Of a stretch of 64,000 nucleotides of DNA, positions 53,301 to 64,000 are shown in pieces. The number at the start of each line of letters is the position of its first letter. The first letter of the stretch is position 1. Below the pieces are notes generated by a model. That model did not search any database. It worked only from the letters and a program-made list of their open reading frames with translations, and was not told the DNA's origin. The position numbers were made by a program, and so were the translations under genes. The DNA lies in the NCBI RefSeq assembly GCF_035046505.1, contig NC_089822.1:113787307-113851306 (forward strand), given 5' to 3'. The stretch is from Tiliqua scincoides. Lineage: Eukaryota > Chordata > Lepidosauria > Squamata > Scincidae.

Positions 53301-56300
53301 ATGGAGACAGGCTGGAGAAACCGTGCTGTGGGCTTCACCCTGATGAACAAGGACTCCTCACGCTCACATTCAATCTTCACTATCAACATGGAGATCTATG
53401 TCATCGGTAGGCATTTAATACTTGTAGGAACGGGGCAGGTTTGCACAAAGCAAACTTTTATACTTTTTTGATAAACTTTTCTGAAGAGAAGGAAACATGC
53501 TTCTCTAGCATTTATGACAGTCATGATTCTCAAAGAAGCAGTTCTTCTGGAGCATGAGATACTGGTGCAGCTAGAGACTCCTTAAATGAACCTTTTTTAT
53601 GTGGTGTAGAGTTACAAAAGGGTTACCTCTCCCACACACCTATATTTTAAAGTGCTACAGTCCCTTTGCCAACCTCAGAATTCTAGCACTTCATTGTGCT
53701 GCTTGTATAGACCAGGCCTCAGACCTATGTGTGAGGTGAGATCAAGGATTATGCACTTTGCTTCTCTAGATTTCAAAATGTTGCTTAGTATCAGACTCCT
53801 AAAGCAGAAGGCTTTAATGATAAAACTGAGAATACAAGAAAGTCTCTCTTCTGAGTGAGAGAAAGCATTGAGAGAGAGAGAGAGAGAGAGAGCTGGCCCA
53901 AGACCAATGTCAAATGCTGCCCCACCTTACCAGATGATCTGCCAGTCTCTGCTCCTCCCGTTCTCCAATGTACTAGCTCAGCACTCTCTTCCCCTTCCTT
54001 TTCCAATCCAGGGACTGAATTTAAAAGCAGGGACAGCAAAAGCAAGTAGGTGGACAGAGATGGGCACTCCCTCCCCTGCTCTGCTGCCCAAGGAAACTGC
54101 TTCAACTGGTCTCATAGATGGACATGCTCAGGTGGGAGGGTTCTGTAATTTTTGCAGAATTTTTACTTTTGACCTTTTCGTTGACTCAAGAGTGCACACG
54201 GTGGAAGGGGTGGTCTTAGAAAGTTAAAGAATTTGATCATTTGGATTATTTGTCTTAGGGTTGCAATGTACATAGGGAGTCATGCTACTAGATCATCTTT
54301 TGGAGAGAGCAAAGGAGAGGGAATGGGAAAGATAGACAGAAAAAGAACTTCTAACCTCATGATTGGGAAGTGCATAGCACTTGTTATGGGTTTATTCTAG
54401 TCTAAACTGATTCAGGAACTTAAAAACTCTGCTCAGTCCAAACTCTTTCCTTGCAGATGAAAGAGGCCAAGATCACCTGAGGGCAGCAAAGCTCAACCTG
54501 GTGGACCTGGCTGGAAGTGAGAGGCAGTCCAAAACAGGGGCAGTTGGGGAGCGCCTCAAGGAAGCCACCAAAATCAACCTGTCTCTCTCAGCATTGGGCA
54601 ATGTCATCTCAGCCCTGGCAGATGGAAGGTGCAGACATGTCCCCTACCGGGACTCCAAACTGACACGGGTGCTTCAGGACTCACTCGGAGGCAACACCAA
54701 GACACTCATGGTGGCATGCTTGTCTCCTGCGGACAACAACTATGATGAGACTCTTAGCACCTTGCGCTATGCCCACCGAGCCAAGAACATCCGTAACAAG
54801 CCCTGCATCAATGAGGATCCTAAAGATGCTCTGCTGAGGGAGTACCAGGAGGAGATCAAGAAGCTGAGGGCCATCTTGACTCAGCAGATGAGCTCAAGCA
54901 ACTTGCAAGGTAGCATCCCTTCTGCCAGCTGCTTTACCATTCATTGAGATATAATTGCTGGAAAAGGCTCTGCCAATTCCCCTTGTTTTTTGAAGAGGGA
55001 GGACATTGGGAAAGTCACAATCAGCAATTGGGAGACTAATAGAAACGATCCAAAAAAGTAAGTGAAATGCAAACTCCTGGTGGTAACTGCAGTTACACAA
55101 GCCATAGGGAGGCTATAAGGGCCCTGCCCCTTCAGTAATATTTCAGATACTTTTCTGAAATGTCACTTTCACTTTTTTTTGGGGGGGGGGAAAGGGTTAA
55201 AATAAGTTTCTAGCTGTTGTCTCTTCACTTACAAAGATTTAAGGGGATTTGTCAAGGGTGTGTTCTACTCATTTCTCTTAGCTCAATTACAGAACATTGG
55301 CTTTGCATGGAGACAGTCTGAGGTTAATGCCCTGATTTAAAATATCTAAGATAGTGAGCCTGGGAAAGATTCTTCCCAATACCAATGCAATAAGGCAGCT
55401 TCCTGTTCTGGGAAAATACATAAGTCGGTGGTAAAGCACATGCTTTGCATGTACGAGATTTCAGGTTCCATCCCGGGCATCTCTAGCTAAGAATCTAGGA
55501 AATGCCTCCTTCTGAGACCCTGGAGATGCTCTGTCAGCTTTACTTAAGCTAAAATGCCATCCTGTATATACAGACAGGTTCTTTTCAGTGAGGGACCAAA
55601 GCTCACTGGGGTAGAGCACAAGCTTTGCAAGCATGCAGTCCAATCCTTTCCATTCTACTTTGGGGCCTGAATCTCCCCACATACAGTGCACACCCCACTG
55701 GTGTCTTCCAAGTTATAAGACTTCTCTCTTTTTCATTAGTGGAGTTGTCTCACCTGTTGCCTCCTACTGAAGCTGTTCAGCCTGAGATGAAACCAGAGCT
55801 TCCCCCTGAATCCCAGGCAGATGTTGAGAAAGAAAAGCAGCTGATCCGAGAAGTAAGTTGAACAGATCCTCTGGAGGTTGTGGGCCTTCCTATATAAAGT
55901 CTTTCTGGCACAAACTTGCCTGTTGCGCTTCAACAGGGACTAAAATATTACAACTGTGTAGCTGAATTGGGAGGCTTCCCCCAATGCCTGTTCTGATTTC
56001 TTGGACACAATCCATAGGCAGGAGCAGTCTAAAATGGTGAAAATGAAATAACTTTGCATTAATGTGACATTGTACTTATAAAATGTGACATCCTGCAAAA
56101 TTAACAAAATAACACCTACATGTACCTATTAAAGTGGTTGCGGAGTGTCTGTGGATCTTCCTGAGCGCTTCTGACTTCATTTCTAAGCTCCTGACTCCCT
56201 CGGAGCTCTGTTGCTTTAACTGGCTGTAGAGTCTGCTGAGCATGCTCAGAAGCTGCCAAGGAAAATGCATGGAGCTCTTTGGAAAGTGAAACTGAGCTGC

Positions 56301-59300
56301 AGTGTGTGTTTACTTGTGAGTAGGCAACCATGCCTTGGCCCAGGGGTGTCCCAACCTTTTGGCAGGAGGGCCACATCATCTCTCTGGCACTGTGTTTGGG
56401 GGCCAGGAATAAAAAAGAGTTAATTTACATTTTGAATTTGAGTAAATTTACATACATTTATAAATGAATATATTAGAGATGGAGCATATGAATAAATGAA
56501 GGCAGTGGCATCACTAGGATTTGCGTCACCCGGTGCGGGAGGCCTGCGCGTCACCCCATGCAGTGGGCGGGCAACACCCAAGGTGGTGGGCGTGGTGATG
56601 TGCCATTGCCCCGCCCCCACTGGTTTTTTGGCTGTACCTTTTGATAGAACACAGGTATTTCAATGTGGTTTGTTTCATTGCATTCTGCATGAAATTACGC
56701 ATTGATTGATATATAACATGATGGTATTATTCCTCCAAACTCTGATTTTAGTGATTTTGAAAACTTGTAGAGTCACACACACACCCTGTGTCGACTTACT
56801 AACACCTTATTGCAGCAGTCCTCAAACTTTTAGCACCGGGACCCACTTTTCAGAATGACAGTCTGTCTAGGACCCATTGGAAGTGATGTCATGGCCAGAA
56901 GTGGCATCATCAAGCAAATTAAAATAAATAATTGTAAATAAAATAAAATAATTAAATTAAAATAAAAGAAATAATTAAATAAGGGGGAGCCAGTCCTGTT
57001 CCATCAAGTGAATTTTATCTGTAGTCTGCCTGCAATAACACCCCCCCCAAAAAAGAATCAGTGAGATTTTCAGCCCCAGTGCCCTCCCCAGTGCCCAGTT
57101 TAAAGTTCTTCTATTTCAAGCATATCAAGTGGATAAAGACCCACCTGCCTTTACAACTGCAAAATAGAGAATATCCCCCTTCCCAGCTGAAACCTCTTTT
57201 TTTGGACCTTTTTAGTGGGGGGGGGAGGCTGCCTTCTGGAGCATTTGCTGCACTCCAGTTCCATCGGATCAGGACCATTCTGGTGTCCTGATCACAAGCC
57301 AAGGCACGTCTGCCTACTCCACGCCACTGAGTGAAGGTCTTGCATAAAGCAAGACCGGCCTTTCTTTCGCTGCTGCATCACAGACATGAAACAGCATGCG
57401 GTGGAGGGAGCCCTCATCCCACAGCTCATGAGAGAGGTCAAACAGTCGCCCTCACACTGAGAGCAGTTGCATCAGGCCAGCTCGGGCTCCAGCAAGTCTC
57501 CAGAGAGCCAGAGAGAGGTTCATTGGAGACTGGGGGCTAGATTGTGAGTCCTCAAGGTCGCAAGTGACCCCGGGCAGGGGTTTGGGCACCCCTGCCTTGG
57601 TCCATTGGAAAGGGAAGGCTGAAGAGGAATGCAACACCGCCAGAATGGTTCCAATCCAATGAACGCAGGCCCCAAAAACATTCGAAAAGGAAGTCTCTCC
57701 CTCCTAGCTGATTAATGTATTGAACTCCATGGAAAATGAAACTGAGCTACACAGCTGCATTTACTCAAGAGTAAGAAAATGTTTAATGAGTTGTTTCTAT
57801 GTTGTTTATTTCCCCTTGCACTTTAAAATCAGTTTGTTTCCATAGCAATTCAATGCTATGTTCATTTCTTTTGGTTCAAGTTGCTATCTTCTCAATGTTT
57901 TAATTGGTTTGTGTTTTGTAACATTAGGTTCATTGTAGTTGTTCATACAAGTAGCATGTAAATCTTACATGGCTCCTATAAGTTTATTTTAAGTAGTTGA
58001 CTATGTAGTTGTGCTCTTCGAGGGTTTATGTGTGAGAGATGTGCTTTATTCCTGTGGCTATGTCTGTCTGTCTCTCTCTCTCTCTATATATATATACCAC
58101 CACATATATATGGCAGTTAATAAAATATATATGACACTTGATAAAAATTAATTAAAATTATTAATTTAGAATAAAAACACATAACACTGCTTTCAGCCCC
58201 CCCCCTTTTTTTAGGATAACACCGCCATCCATGAGCAAATCATTTTAGACTGCCTGTATACATAGGGCAGACAGCTCAATATGATTCTCAGCATACACTC
58301 TCTGGATGTGAAACAAATGTTATATGAACCGCCCTCCTTTCCCCTTTTTTGTTGCTTAAAAAGCCCCTTTCATAGAGGGCAATTAGGAGTGAGAAACCAG
58401 TGGCCAGGAAAAGGATTAATGGCCTCTCCCTACACCACTTCTGCACCCCTAGCTGCCTCTTTGTGCAGTGGTTTTCCAAGCAATAAAGGTGGCATTGGGT
58501 CACTATTACACCCACTTGCATGTGGCACATCATTTGGCTGTCAGCAATCCAGTTTTATTTATTCATTTAAAACATTTGTAAACTGCTTTTCCACTCATAT
58601 GTTGAAGGCTAGGTTATGTTATTACCTGACTTTCTTGGGCTTTTCAGGAGTATGAGGAGAGGCTGGCTCGGCTGAAGGCTGATTATGAAGCTGAACAAGA
58701 GTCTCGTGTCCGGCTTGAGGAAGATATCAGTGCTTTGAGAAGTGCTTACGACCAGAAGTTCACTACTTTGGAAGAGAACCTCAAGAAGGAAGCAGGTATG
58801 GGCAGAATGCCAAGGGACGACACCAGGATGCAGGTCCCCTGTTGTCTTGTGTGCTCCCTGAGGCATCTGGGGGGCCTCTGTGAGACAGAGGAGGCTGGAC
58901 TATATGAGCTTTTAGCCTGATCCAGTTGAGCTTTTCTTATGTGGAGCAACTCTAAAAAACCTTTGAGCCTCATCATGTAGAGAGGGCTGTGTGTGTCAGA
59001 ATTCTGTGTGTACACTAAGAAGCACTGAAGGTGCCGTAGACTTCAACTTCCTGAGATTCTTATGCCTGGTGAAACCAGCAGAGGAGTTGCTGAATAACAT
59101 GCCCAGAAGTCCAAAGGTGGGGATGGGCAACCCAATCCTATCCTTCCTGGTGCCCAGAGGAACAGCAGGGCCAAAATGCCAGGATGGGAAAACCCAGTGT
59201 GGCTTGACTTAAGTCTAGTCAAGAGTTGCAGCCCCCTGCAACTCAACTTGAAAAAGAGTCATAACTGGCACTTTCTGAGTCTCCTAGTCACCCTTTTGCG

Positions 59301-62300
59301 ACTCTAAAGGACTTACCCCCCCCCTTTAAAAAGTCCACTGTGGAAAAAACGGGGCTGCTGCCATGCTTTGTGTGTGTGTGGGAGCTCACTTTAAACACTC
59401 CCCTGATGTCCCTGCCCATCTGTAAACAGGGCAGAATTAGTCCCTCTTCAGCCAGTCATTCAATGAGGCTTCCTCCGCCCAAGTAACAACAGAGCACCTC
59501 GCAGCATGTGGTGAAAAGCATGATTGCTGTGAACTGCCTCCTCACCCTCCCTGGGCTTCTGCAGCCAGCCATAAGGCAAGAACCCCCTTGGGCTCCTCCT
59601 TCTGCCCTCCTTTAGCCAAAGAAAATACCAAACCTTCCATCCTGTGCCCAATGATCATCCATTCCTTCCTTCCTATCAGAGAGCCGGATCCTGCCTCCCC
59701 CTTCCATTCAGATGCAAATTCAAACATTAACCCTTCCCTGCCTTCCAGCTGGAACTTCCCTGCTGCTTGCACAGTTAGAATGATGGCCCCACAAGGTTTT
59801 TCACATTGCATGAACAAAAAGCAAGCACACCCAGACGCATGAAAACTTGAGTCTGCATGCATGGGGACGAGTGCTGAGTCAGGGGGGCCCTGACTGGAGT
59901 ATTTTCCAGAGCCTTCCATGCATGTGACTCATGCGTCAACGAGTCAGCGAAAAATGCACATTTCTGTGACTTGAATCCAAGTCGAGTTCCCAACCCTGGT
60001 GACCGCTGTATCCTGCGGGCACCAGGAAGCCACCGGAGGTCTCCTCAGGAGAGGAAAGTCCCAGGCCCCATAATAGGACTTCTCATGTTTGCATCGTCCA
60101 TTTTGCCTGCACAGACTTGAGAACTTCTATGTTGGGCTTTCCAGCCTGACACAGAAGATAAGAGGATATATGTGTTTAAGTCAAGGGAAACTCTGTTTGA
60201 AACCACATTCAACTCTGTTTAAAACTGATGGTTGTCTCCAGCCTTCCAGAGCTTCTGGCTAAATCTTCTTGTTTTATCACCATTTCCTTTATTTTCTGTA
60301 GAAACCACCCTGCCAGTTGAAGCCACTACTGACGAAGCATCTGTTCCTCAAGGCCCTGCTGCAGAAACAGACCTGTCAGCCAAGGTACCTTGAAGGATAA
60401 ATTTCCTTTAACAGATAAATCAAGTTAGCATTGGCTGTACCCTTGAAAACAATTCCAACAAGATGAGATGGGGTCATGCCTCATAATTAGCAATGACAAG
60501 ACTGTCAGGGAAGGCAATGGAGGCCATAGACCTAATTGAGGGAAATCGGGTCCAGTTATTAGCACTCAGCATACCCCTTGCTAGTCTCCACACTCCCTTT
60601 CAACTGGGCTAGCAACTGAATGGGGGAAAACTGGTGGATCTATCTGATGCCACCATCCCTAACTAAAGAGACAAGGCAGAGGGGCTATATCTGGGGAAAA
60701 TCTCCCAGGAAAGCACAGAATCCCATAGGTTTTTATTTAAGATCAATTTGCAGTAGCATTTGCAAGTGATCAGACATGACTACCCATTAAATTACCATGA
60801 ACGTAAATTACCATGAAGCTGCCTTTGAATTCTGCAGTTCTTTTATTGAAAACAGACCATCCTAGACAAAACCTAGACTAATTTCTAAAGTGTGCTCTTA
60901 GTGCTTAATTATAATTGAATTAAATGGGCAATGAGAGGGGCTCTTGAATTATATCTGATGTGGCAAATGGCTATGAGCCCTAATATTTGAAAGCATTGGT
61001 GTTGACTCTGTAAGATATACATTGTTGCAGAACCTTCTTTGCACTTTATGAGTATTCCCAAGTTAAAATGTATTTGAGAACCTGCTGGACATCCAAAATA
61101 TGCATCCCATGTAATGGTGTCATCAAAAATAATATTGTTTTGTGAACTAAGCTAGTCTGCAGCAGAAAAAAGCATGTATCGTGCACAAGAGCACTTCCAC
61201 TTTTCTGAAAAAGCCTCTTAATTTTCTCCTAGCTTTAAGGGGCATTGTGAGGTCAGAAACTGTATTCCCACATGCCTAGCAACTTCAGGACAGGCCTAGG
61301 GAGCATGTCCTGAGATTGTTCAGCAGCTTTCTCTTCCCTTCCTTTCTCAGAAACTACTGGTTTGGGGTGAAAGCACTTCATGGTTGCCTAGCAACTTCAA
61401 GAGGTTGCTTGGCAACTATAAATTGTTTTCTCTCCCTTTCCTCTCCCATAACCTACACAACAGCTGGTTGACAGGGACTGAAGAATGGCAGCAGCTCAAA
61501 CAACAGCAGCAGAGATGGCCCACCACTGGGTGCACAATGCTCCAGCAGACCTTAATCTTGGATTTATGTCTATATGTCAAGGGGATGGGCCAGTCTTTCT
61601 CCCAGTCCCTCCTAGGAGACTGGAAGAACGCAGGCCTCCATATCTCAGGAAGCTGTCTGTGATCCCACCCTCTGTCCTTCAATCCAGCCATTGTTTGTAT
61701 CCAAAATGCCAGCTTCCGGTTTCCTCTTGCACTCAGGAACCTGACGCTACAGAGCCTCCTGGTCCTCCCGTGGGCCTGCTCATCGACAAAGCAATCAGAC
61801 CAGGGACCCCAGGAACTGAAGTGGCTGAGGAACTTCCTGTCACTGTGAGTCAGCAACTAGTACTTGCCAGGTCAGTGAAGAATATGAAGTTGAAAAATAT
61901 GAAGCAATTGCAGCAAGGGAATCAGCCTATCAGATTACTGAATTATGACTGAACGTCCACAGGACATACGCAAAGACGTTCTTACACAGTGCCCCCATTT
62001 TTATTTAAAGTGTCCAGAGTTAAAGTGAAAAGGCAAATGCCAGGCTGAAAATAAATTATGCAAATCTGTGGGATCTGTTCAGATTTGTGTTCTTAGTCTA
62101 AACTTAACTTTGCATGGTTCATCTTGAAGTTATTCAGTATTTTCATTTGATATTTTTGACCAGGAGTGGGGTGATGTGAACAAAGTGAGTAAAGAATGTG
62201 ATTTGAGGTCATGAAGAAGACAGAAGTTACCCTGCAGGGCACAGAAGCTCACTCTACTGTACAATGGAGCCCTCCACTGACCTTTACTCTGATATGCAGG

Positions 62301-63069
62301 GTCTCTTCTCCAGCAATACATGCAAGGGCTCTAGTGTTTAAGCAGGCACTGCCCCATTTCTCTTTAATGTTATTGAATGTTTTGTTGCACTCTTCTGTTT
62401 TGAATGAGGTACATTCCCAGCACTGAAAATGATGGAGCATATGTGGAGCATTGTGTAGAGCTATGGATCATAGCTTGTTTGCATGTTTTCTTATACAGTG
62501 TATTGCATTCACAATTGTAAGAACTAAAAACCCTTCCTACCCCTTTTAGGGTTGCCAGTTCTGCCTCACAGGGCAAGCTTAGCATGGGGGTAGGAGAATT
62601 CAGATCAGAAAGGTGGCACAGGGGAAGGGTTAAAGCCCACCCAACAGCAGCATTTAGCCTTTAAAAAAGAAAAGACTTCCTCACAGACTGCTTCTATCAT
62701 ATCTAGGCTGATCTTTAGCATGTGACCTAGAAGGAGATCCAGATGTCAGGGTTTCATGACAGGTCAGTGGTGAAAGAGGTCCCTGAGTGTAAAAAGTTTG
62801 CAAAACAGCACCTTGACCTAAGACATGTCCCTCTCAGGTTGCAGATGCTGGAGCAACAGGTGGTGGGAGGAGAACAGGCCAAGAACAAAGATTTGAAGGA
62901 AAAACATAAACGGCGGAAGAAAATTGCAGATGAGCGGAAGAAGCAGCTGCTAGCAGCTCTGCAGAAATCAGACGAAGACAGCAGCGACTGGGTCCTGCTC
63001 AACGTCTACGACTCCATCCAGGAAGAAGTGCGAGCCAAAAGCAGGTTGCTGGAGAAGATGAAGGAAAAG
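50377..63069 (+). CDS. KIF17: KIF17-type kinesin-2 (OSM-3 family) motor, 3' end outside the window
   Basis: Coding exons: 50377-50607, 51226-51372, 51526-51627, 53217-53406, 54457-54909, 55740-55852, 58648-58795, 60302-60384, 61737-61870, 62838-63069, in phase for 611 codons. OSM-3/KIF17 is a homodimeric plus-end microtubule motor of cilia and dendrites. The motor domain (about 5-335) has P-loop GQTGSGKS (91-98), switch I NKDSSRSH (204-211) and switch II DLAGSE (240-245). The neck and coil follow ([20 protein letters not shown]). Exons 8-9 give a low-complexity linker. Exon 10 ([20 protein letters not shown]) is nearly identical to human KIF17. The exon 9/10 join ([12 protein letters not shown]) is chosen because it restores the human-like LARLQ. 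The linker is roughly 200 residues shorter than in human and lacks the FQYETVV-type exon, so a KIF17-like paralogue is possible. Confidence 0.88.
51628..53216 (+). other. Intron 3 of the KIF17-like gene, nothing recognised
   Basis: This 1.6-kb intron lies between the motor exons ending KQKLE and starting LKEHPEKG. I see no repeat or RNA gene. Confidence 0.5.
53870..53892. repeat. (GA)n microsatellite in a KIF17-like intron
   Basis: A short perfect AG run lies between exons 4 and 5. Confidence 0.9.
56503..57329. mobile_element. hAT family D (CAGTGGCATCACTAGG ends), 827 bp
   Basis: The ends CAGTGGCATCACTAGG and CCTACTCCACGCCACTG are inverted. The octamers AATGAAGG (56495-56502) and AGTGAAGG (57330-57337) form a 7/8 duplication. 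A family B fragment lies inside at about 56815-56917, making three levels of nesting. Confidence 0.85.
56815..56917. mobile_element. hAT family B, left-end fragment
   Basis: CAGTCCTCAAACTTTTAGCA ... GAAGTGATGTCATGGCCAG ... ATCATCAAGCA matches the first hundred bases of family B; the rest is missing. It lies within family D. Confidence 0.75.
58801..58945 (+). mobile_element. CR1 3' tail just after a kinesin exon
   Basis: AATGCCAAGGGACGACACCA ... GCCTGATCCAGTTGAGC and TTTCTTATG match the CR1 tails at 4813 and 36692. It begins within about ten bases of the exon 7 donor GTATGG at 58796. Confidence 0.75.
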
Positions 63070-64000
63070 GTGATTCTTCTCCCCTTTGAAACAAGTTAGT
63101 CTGGTCCAGTGCTGGGTAAGGGCAGCTTCTCCCTCCACAGACACTCAAGTGCAAAATATTTGCTCGCCCAACTAATTGTGTAAACTGAGTGCATGTGTGA
63201 AATACCTTTTTTCAACACCAGAAAACATTCTCAGAACAGTTTCCTTAGCATTACATTTTATCTGTCATTTATTAAAATACATAGGCATGCAGTGAATGGG
63301 AAAGGATAGAGTTTTAAAGCATTGCCTTTTAGCTTGTGGGTTGGGACTCATGACATGGTGCATCCCAACCTCATGCACATTACACTAGCGGCTCCCACCA
63401 CCATTTTCTGTCCTTTTTCTGCTTTGCAGAAGAGAGAAAAAGGAGCAAAACAGAGGCCAGATGCAAAAGAGCTCCTTCACTTTTAACAGTTATGCAAAAC
63501 AGGGAATTTCAGCAGGTGAGTCTTCCTCCACCACTGCATGAGAAGTCTTGCTTACCGATCTTCTTTACAACTATTAAAGGTGAAGGAATCTTGTTCTGCT
63601 TCACATTTGGTCTCCTTGGGACTTGTGCAAAGAAAAGATGCATCTTGGTTCACTGGTAGACCCTGAGCGGTTTCTAGCAGAGCACTCACTGCCTGCTGTG
63701 TTGCTGGGATTCTTGCACAGAATGCTATACCAGGTGGGCCTTGGTCCAGTCCTTCAAGGTACTACTTTCAATAAGCATGAGTGCATCCTCAGGATGACTT
63801 AAAACAGATTGATTTATCCTTAATATTTGCCCTTGTTTTGTAAATATAAACTGTATCAGTGGCCTCAAGGATGCCTAGTTTTAAAAGAGAGAAAAGAAGT
63901 AAATCATGAAAGAGCAAAGTCAACCCACGAGGAAAAAGATAGCCAAAAAGAGAGCATATATGAACCAACCCAATGCATGAACTTAAATAAGGTTCATGAA
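63070..64000 (+). other. Intron of the KIF17-like gene running off the window
   Basis: After the donor GTGATT at 63070 I find no exon for the next conserved KIF17 segment. A short MITE-like piece (TTAACAGTTATGCAAAACAG) starts near 63482. Confidence 0.5.

Larger units (their letters stand above)
56341..57594 (+). mobile_element. hAT family A, split by another hAT
   Basis: The ends CAGGGGTGTCCCAACC and TTTGGGCACCCCTG have octamers CCTTGGCC (56333-56340) and CCTTGGTC (57595-57602). The element at 56503-57329 lies inside and is younger. It sits in intron 6 of the kinesin gene. Confidence 0.9.

Noticed and set aside
61485-61952. A 155-codon frame as a separate gene
   Set aside because: Only 61737-61870 carries kinesin exon signals that join in frame to the neighbouring exons. 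The left half has no support.

Overview
The window is vertebrate nuclear DNA, most likely from a squamate reptile. The genes are split into GT/AG exons and match human proteins closely. The spaces between exons are full of CR1-type LINE pieces, hAT, Tigger-like and piggyBac-like DNA transposons, and a very common hairpin MITE of the kind abundant in lizards. The organism call is inference from gene content and repeat style.

Layout: (1) 516-1802, + strand, the last two coding exons of DNMT1, with its poly(A) signal at 2293. (2) 8333-16224, + strand, complete EIF3G in 11 coding exons (334 aa), behind a GC-rich promoter carrying two ACTACA-N2-TCCCAG (ZNF143/THAP11-type) sites. (3) 21991-23007, - strand, the single-exon body of a P2Y11-like receptor, P2RY11. 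(4) 31094-45670, - strand, complete PPAN in 12 coding exons (543 aa), a Brix-domain ribosome biogenesis factor. (5) 50377-63069 and beyond, + strand, ten coding exons of a KIF17-type kinesin-2 motor; its C-terminal end lies outside the window.

DNMT1-EIF3G-P2RY11-PPAN is the same order and relative orientation as human 19p13.2. A KIF17-type gene directly behind PPAN is not the mammalian arrangement (human KIF17 is on 1p36). Together with its short central linker, this suggests either a lineage rearrangement or an extra KIF17-like paralogue.

Four introns of PPAN (3, 5, 6 and 11) each carry a C/D-box snoRNA on the PPAN sense strand, with boxes C, D' and D and a GATGCA/TGCATC-type terminal stem. 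The guide upstream of box D matches 18S rRNA around human U799, so these are SNORD105 relatives. Human PPAN hosts two copies. A ribosome assembly gene thus carries a small amplified family of rRNA-modification guides.

The remainder is transposon stratigraphy. Many hAT insertions keep 8-bp target duplications, and several nested pairs can be ordered in time. At two places, two different hAT elements lie back to back sharing one target octamer.
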